From OFTM34 sp047639415 (GTDB lineage Bacteria > Planctomycetota > UBA1135 > GCA-002686595), in the NCBI GenBank assembly GCA_047639415.1, contig JBLINP010000264.1:1-6655 (forward strand): a DNA stretch of 6,655 nt, in the 5' to 3' direction. This document shows, piece after piece, positions 5,011 through 6,655 of this stretch. The position numbers and the translations under genes were made by a program. The notes beneath the pieces are model-generated. The model saw only the letters and a list, made by a program, of their open reading frames with translations. It was not told the DNA's origin and did not search any database. The number at the start of each line of letters is the position of its first letter. The first letter of the stretch is position 1.

Positions 5011-6655
5011 ATGGGCGCCAAAGCCCACGAATCGGGTCATCGTTTGAGTGTGCCTACGTTTTCCGAAAGGTTCTTGCGAGCTGAGTCTCGTTCGAGATGG
5101 TCGGTCTGCTGCATCTTGGTAATCGGACTGGTGTTTTTCTTTTGGGGGCGCTTGACTCTGCCACCCGGGCAATTCAGTAACGCCGATGTTGCGGGAATGA
5201 CTTACAACGCCGATTTGTTGATCAACGGCGAGCTTCCTTACATCCGGAGTATCGAAGGAAAAGCGCCAGGGACGTTCTTTATTACTGCGGTTGTCTTCTG
5301 GATCTTTGACCGCAGCATCGTCGCGCTCTGGATCGTATTCTTGATCTGGCAACTGCTCGGTGGAATTGCGGTCTGGATTGCAGCACGACAGTTGTATGGG
5401 CGCGAAGCCATTCTTAACTGTGCCTTTGCCACAGCGTTATTTCTCGGTTCGGCAGGTCAGTTTGATCTGAATTATTCGGCTTGGATGACTACGGCCTATA
5501 TCTGGGCCGTGGCCGCTGCATTAGTTGGACTTCGTACCGGCAAAGCACGTTGGCATTTGTTTGCTGGCGTGTGCTCCATTTCTGCCTTCTTGTTAAAACG
5601 ACAGGCGGTGATGTTGATCCCACTCTTTCCGGCTTTGTTTTTCTTCGCGCGTAAACGCAAGCAAGCGGGAGCTACTGCGGGAACTTGGGGCTGGTGGTCG
5701 TTCGGCGCATTCGGTGGTGCGATCCCTTTGATCATTTACTACGCCTTTGAAGGCCATCTGCTGAAACTGGTGAGCTCGATCTTCCCAGTCGAAGCGGTCA
5801 AAAGTTACGCGGCAATGGACTCGCCGCTGTCGAGCTTTGAGCTGATTTGGTTAGTCATCGTTCAGTGCTACACAGCCTTTCCTCTCGCTTTTACTCTGAG
5901 TTTGGCGTCTCTCGCCGTGGTCTATTACGAGCGACGTTACCCGGCGAAGGTTCTGCTCAAGGTTCCCTTTGGCCCGCAGTTGGCTTTCATCTTGGTTTCA
6001 ATGTTTGCGGGCAATCTCGGCGGACCGCGTTACTACACGCACTATCTAATTCAATCGTTGCCCGGGTTGGCTTTGCTCGCTGCTCGTCCGGGCTTGCTCG
6101 TGTACTTAGGCGGCGGTCCCTTCAAAGGTCGAGCCTCGCGAGTTGTTCGATGGGCAATACTTGTGTTGCTGGCATACTCACTTGGACTTCACACCTATGA
6201 GCATGCGACCGGGCAAGCTGTACGGCGTGATAACGTATCGCTTGAAGGTGCGCGGGAAGCCGGACGTTACATTGCTGCGAACTCGACGGAAGATGAAACC
6301 ATCATGGTCTGGGGTTGGACTGCTTGGCCGACCTACTATTGGGCGAATCGAAAAGCACCCGTACTCGGATACAAGTCGCTAGGTCTACTCACTGACCCCA
6401 ATACTAATAGTGCTTTCTTTCGTTCGGCACCGATTCACTTCAAGCGTGGACATCATGCCAACATGCTCTTGAAGGCCTTCCACCAGAATCCTCCGGCCTA
6501 TTTCGTTTTTAGCTCTTACTACAGCACTCATCTGCATCTTGATAGCGAACCACTGCGAGAGTGGGATGAGTTTATGGTCGTGCTGAAGCGGAAGTACGAG
6601 ATCGAGAAGACCTTTGCCGAGATCAGTGTGTTTGGCCGTCGAGATCGTAAGAAGC
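5011..6655 (+). CDS. GT-C-type multi-pass membrane glycosyltransferase, PMT/ArnT-like (3' end cut by window edge)
   Basis: An uninterrupted frame of 548 codons with no stop before the right edge. It encodes an integral membrane protein of about ten or more TM segments, likely a glycosyltransferase using a polyprenyl-phosphate-linked sugar with its active site on the outer face. After a charged N-terminus, TM1 covers about residues 31-48. The first outer loop has NADVAGMTYNADLL (Asp59) and ELPYIRSIEGKAPGTFF (Glu82, Lys84, Pro86), the acidic and K-x-P pattern of the GT39/GT83 and PMT_2 families. A basic turn and TM segment LLKRQAVMLIPLFPALFF and a GGPRYYTHYL motif follow. From about residue 414 a soluble C-terminal region begins, GAREAGRYIAANSTEDETI then VWGWTAWPTYYWANRKAP, a common tail in this group. 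Starts: ATG 5011, with TTG 5044 and GTG 5050 also in frame; a TGA lies at 4969-4971 and no Shine-Dalgarno is clear. Acceptor and donor sugars cannot be inferred. Confidence 0.85.
   Translation, partial: MGAKAHESGHRLSVPTFSERFLRAESRSRWSVCCILVIGLVFFFWGRLTLPPGQFSNADVAGMTYNADLLINGELPYIRSIEGKAPGTFFITAVVFWIFDRSIVALWIVFLIWQLLGGIAVWIAARQLYGREAILNCAFATALFLGSAGQFDLNYSAWMTTAYIWAVAAALVGLRTGKARWHLFAGVCSISAFLLKRQAVMLIPLFPALFFFARKRKQAGATAGTWGWWSFGAFGGAIPLIIYYAFEGHLLKLVSSIFPVEAVKSYAAMDSPLSSFELIWLVIVQCYTAFPLAFTLSLASLAVVYYERRYPAKVLLKVPFGPQLAFILVSMFAGNLGGPRYYTHYLIQSLPGLALLAARPGLLVYLGGGPFKGRASRVVRWAILVLLAYSLGLHTYEHATGQAVRRDNVSLEGAREAGRYIAANSTEDETIMVWGWTAWPTYYWANRKAPVLGYKSLGLLTDPNTNSAFFRSAPIHFKRGHHANMLLKAFHQNPPAYFVFSSYYSTHLHLDSEPLREWDEFMVVLKRKYEIEKTFAEISVFGRRDRKK

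Noticed and set aside
4963..5735. Several minus-strand open frames (4963-5352, 5238-5432, 5496-5735).
   Set aside because: They are antisense to the membrane glycosyltransferase, whose long uninterrupted frame and TM pattern explain the region.
5847..6382. Plus-strand open frames of 117 and 79 codons in other frames.
   Set aside because: They overlap the glycosyltransferase frame, and their translations show no membrane or domain pattern.
1..6655. CRISPR arrays, tRNA/rRNA genes, insertion-sequence ends, phage or toxin-antitoxin genes.
   Set aside because: I looked for each and saw no regularly spaced repeats, cloverleaf-like sequence, transposase motifs or small paired genes.

Overview
The window looks like ordinary chromosomal DNA from a Gram-negative-type bacterium of moderate GC content. 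The lipase style (YPSTR...THSLGG...GDDDG...H), a stand-alone HAMP membrane protein, a large secreted glycoside hydrolase and the near absence of Shine-Dalgarno motifs would all suit a planctomycete (Pirellula/Rhodopirellula-like) or a related PVC or deltaproteobacterial lineage. This placement is inference: the window has no rRNA, tRNA or phylogenetic marker.

Layout from left to right: (1) the 3' part of an alpha/beta-hydrolase (lipase/esterase) gene on the + strand, cut by the left edge; (2) a small + strand gene for a two-TM protein ending in a HAMP-like domain with no output domain; (3) converging on it with a 10-bp gap, a 979-codon minus-strand gene for a secreted multidomain clan GH-A glycoside hydrolase, whose catalytic barrel lies between two glutamine-amidotransferase-like (Rossmann-type) regions; (4) upstream of that on the same strand, after a 152-bp gap holding a clear hairpin, a gene for a SRPBCC (START-like) ligand-binding protein with an unclear start; (5) a divergent 138-bp intergenic region with a 10-bp direct repeat; (6) a + strand gene for a multi-pass GT-C-type (PMT/ArnT-like) membrane glycosyltransferase that runs off the right edge.

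The genes do not form an obvious single operon. The glycoside hydrolase and the membrane glycosyltransferase both concern carbohydrate at or beyond the membrane, but they lie on opposite strands with the SRPBCC gene between them, so a shared pathway is only a possibility. I see no CRISPR array, insertion sequence, tRNA, phage gene or defence cassette, and no convincing new system. The points most worth a second look are the glycoside hydrolase architecture, the orphan HAMP protein and the start-site oddities of the two minus-strand genes.
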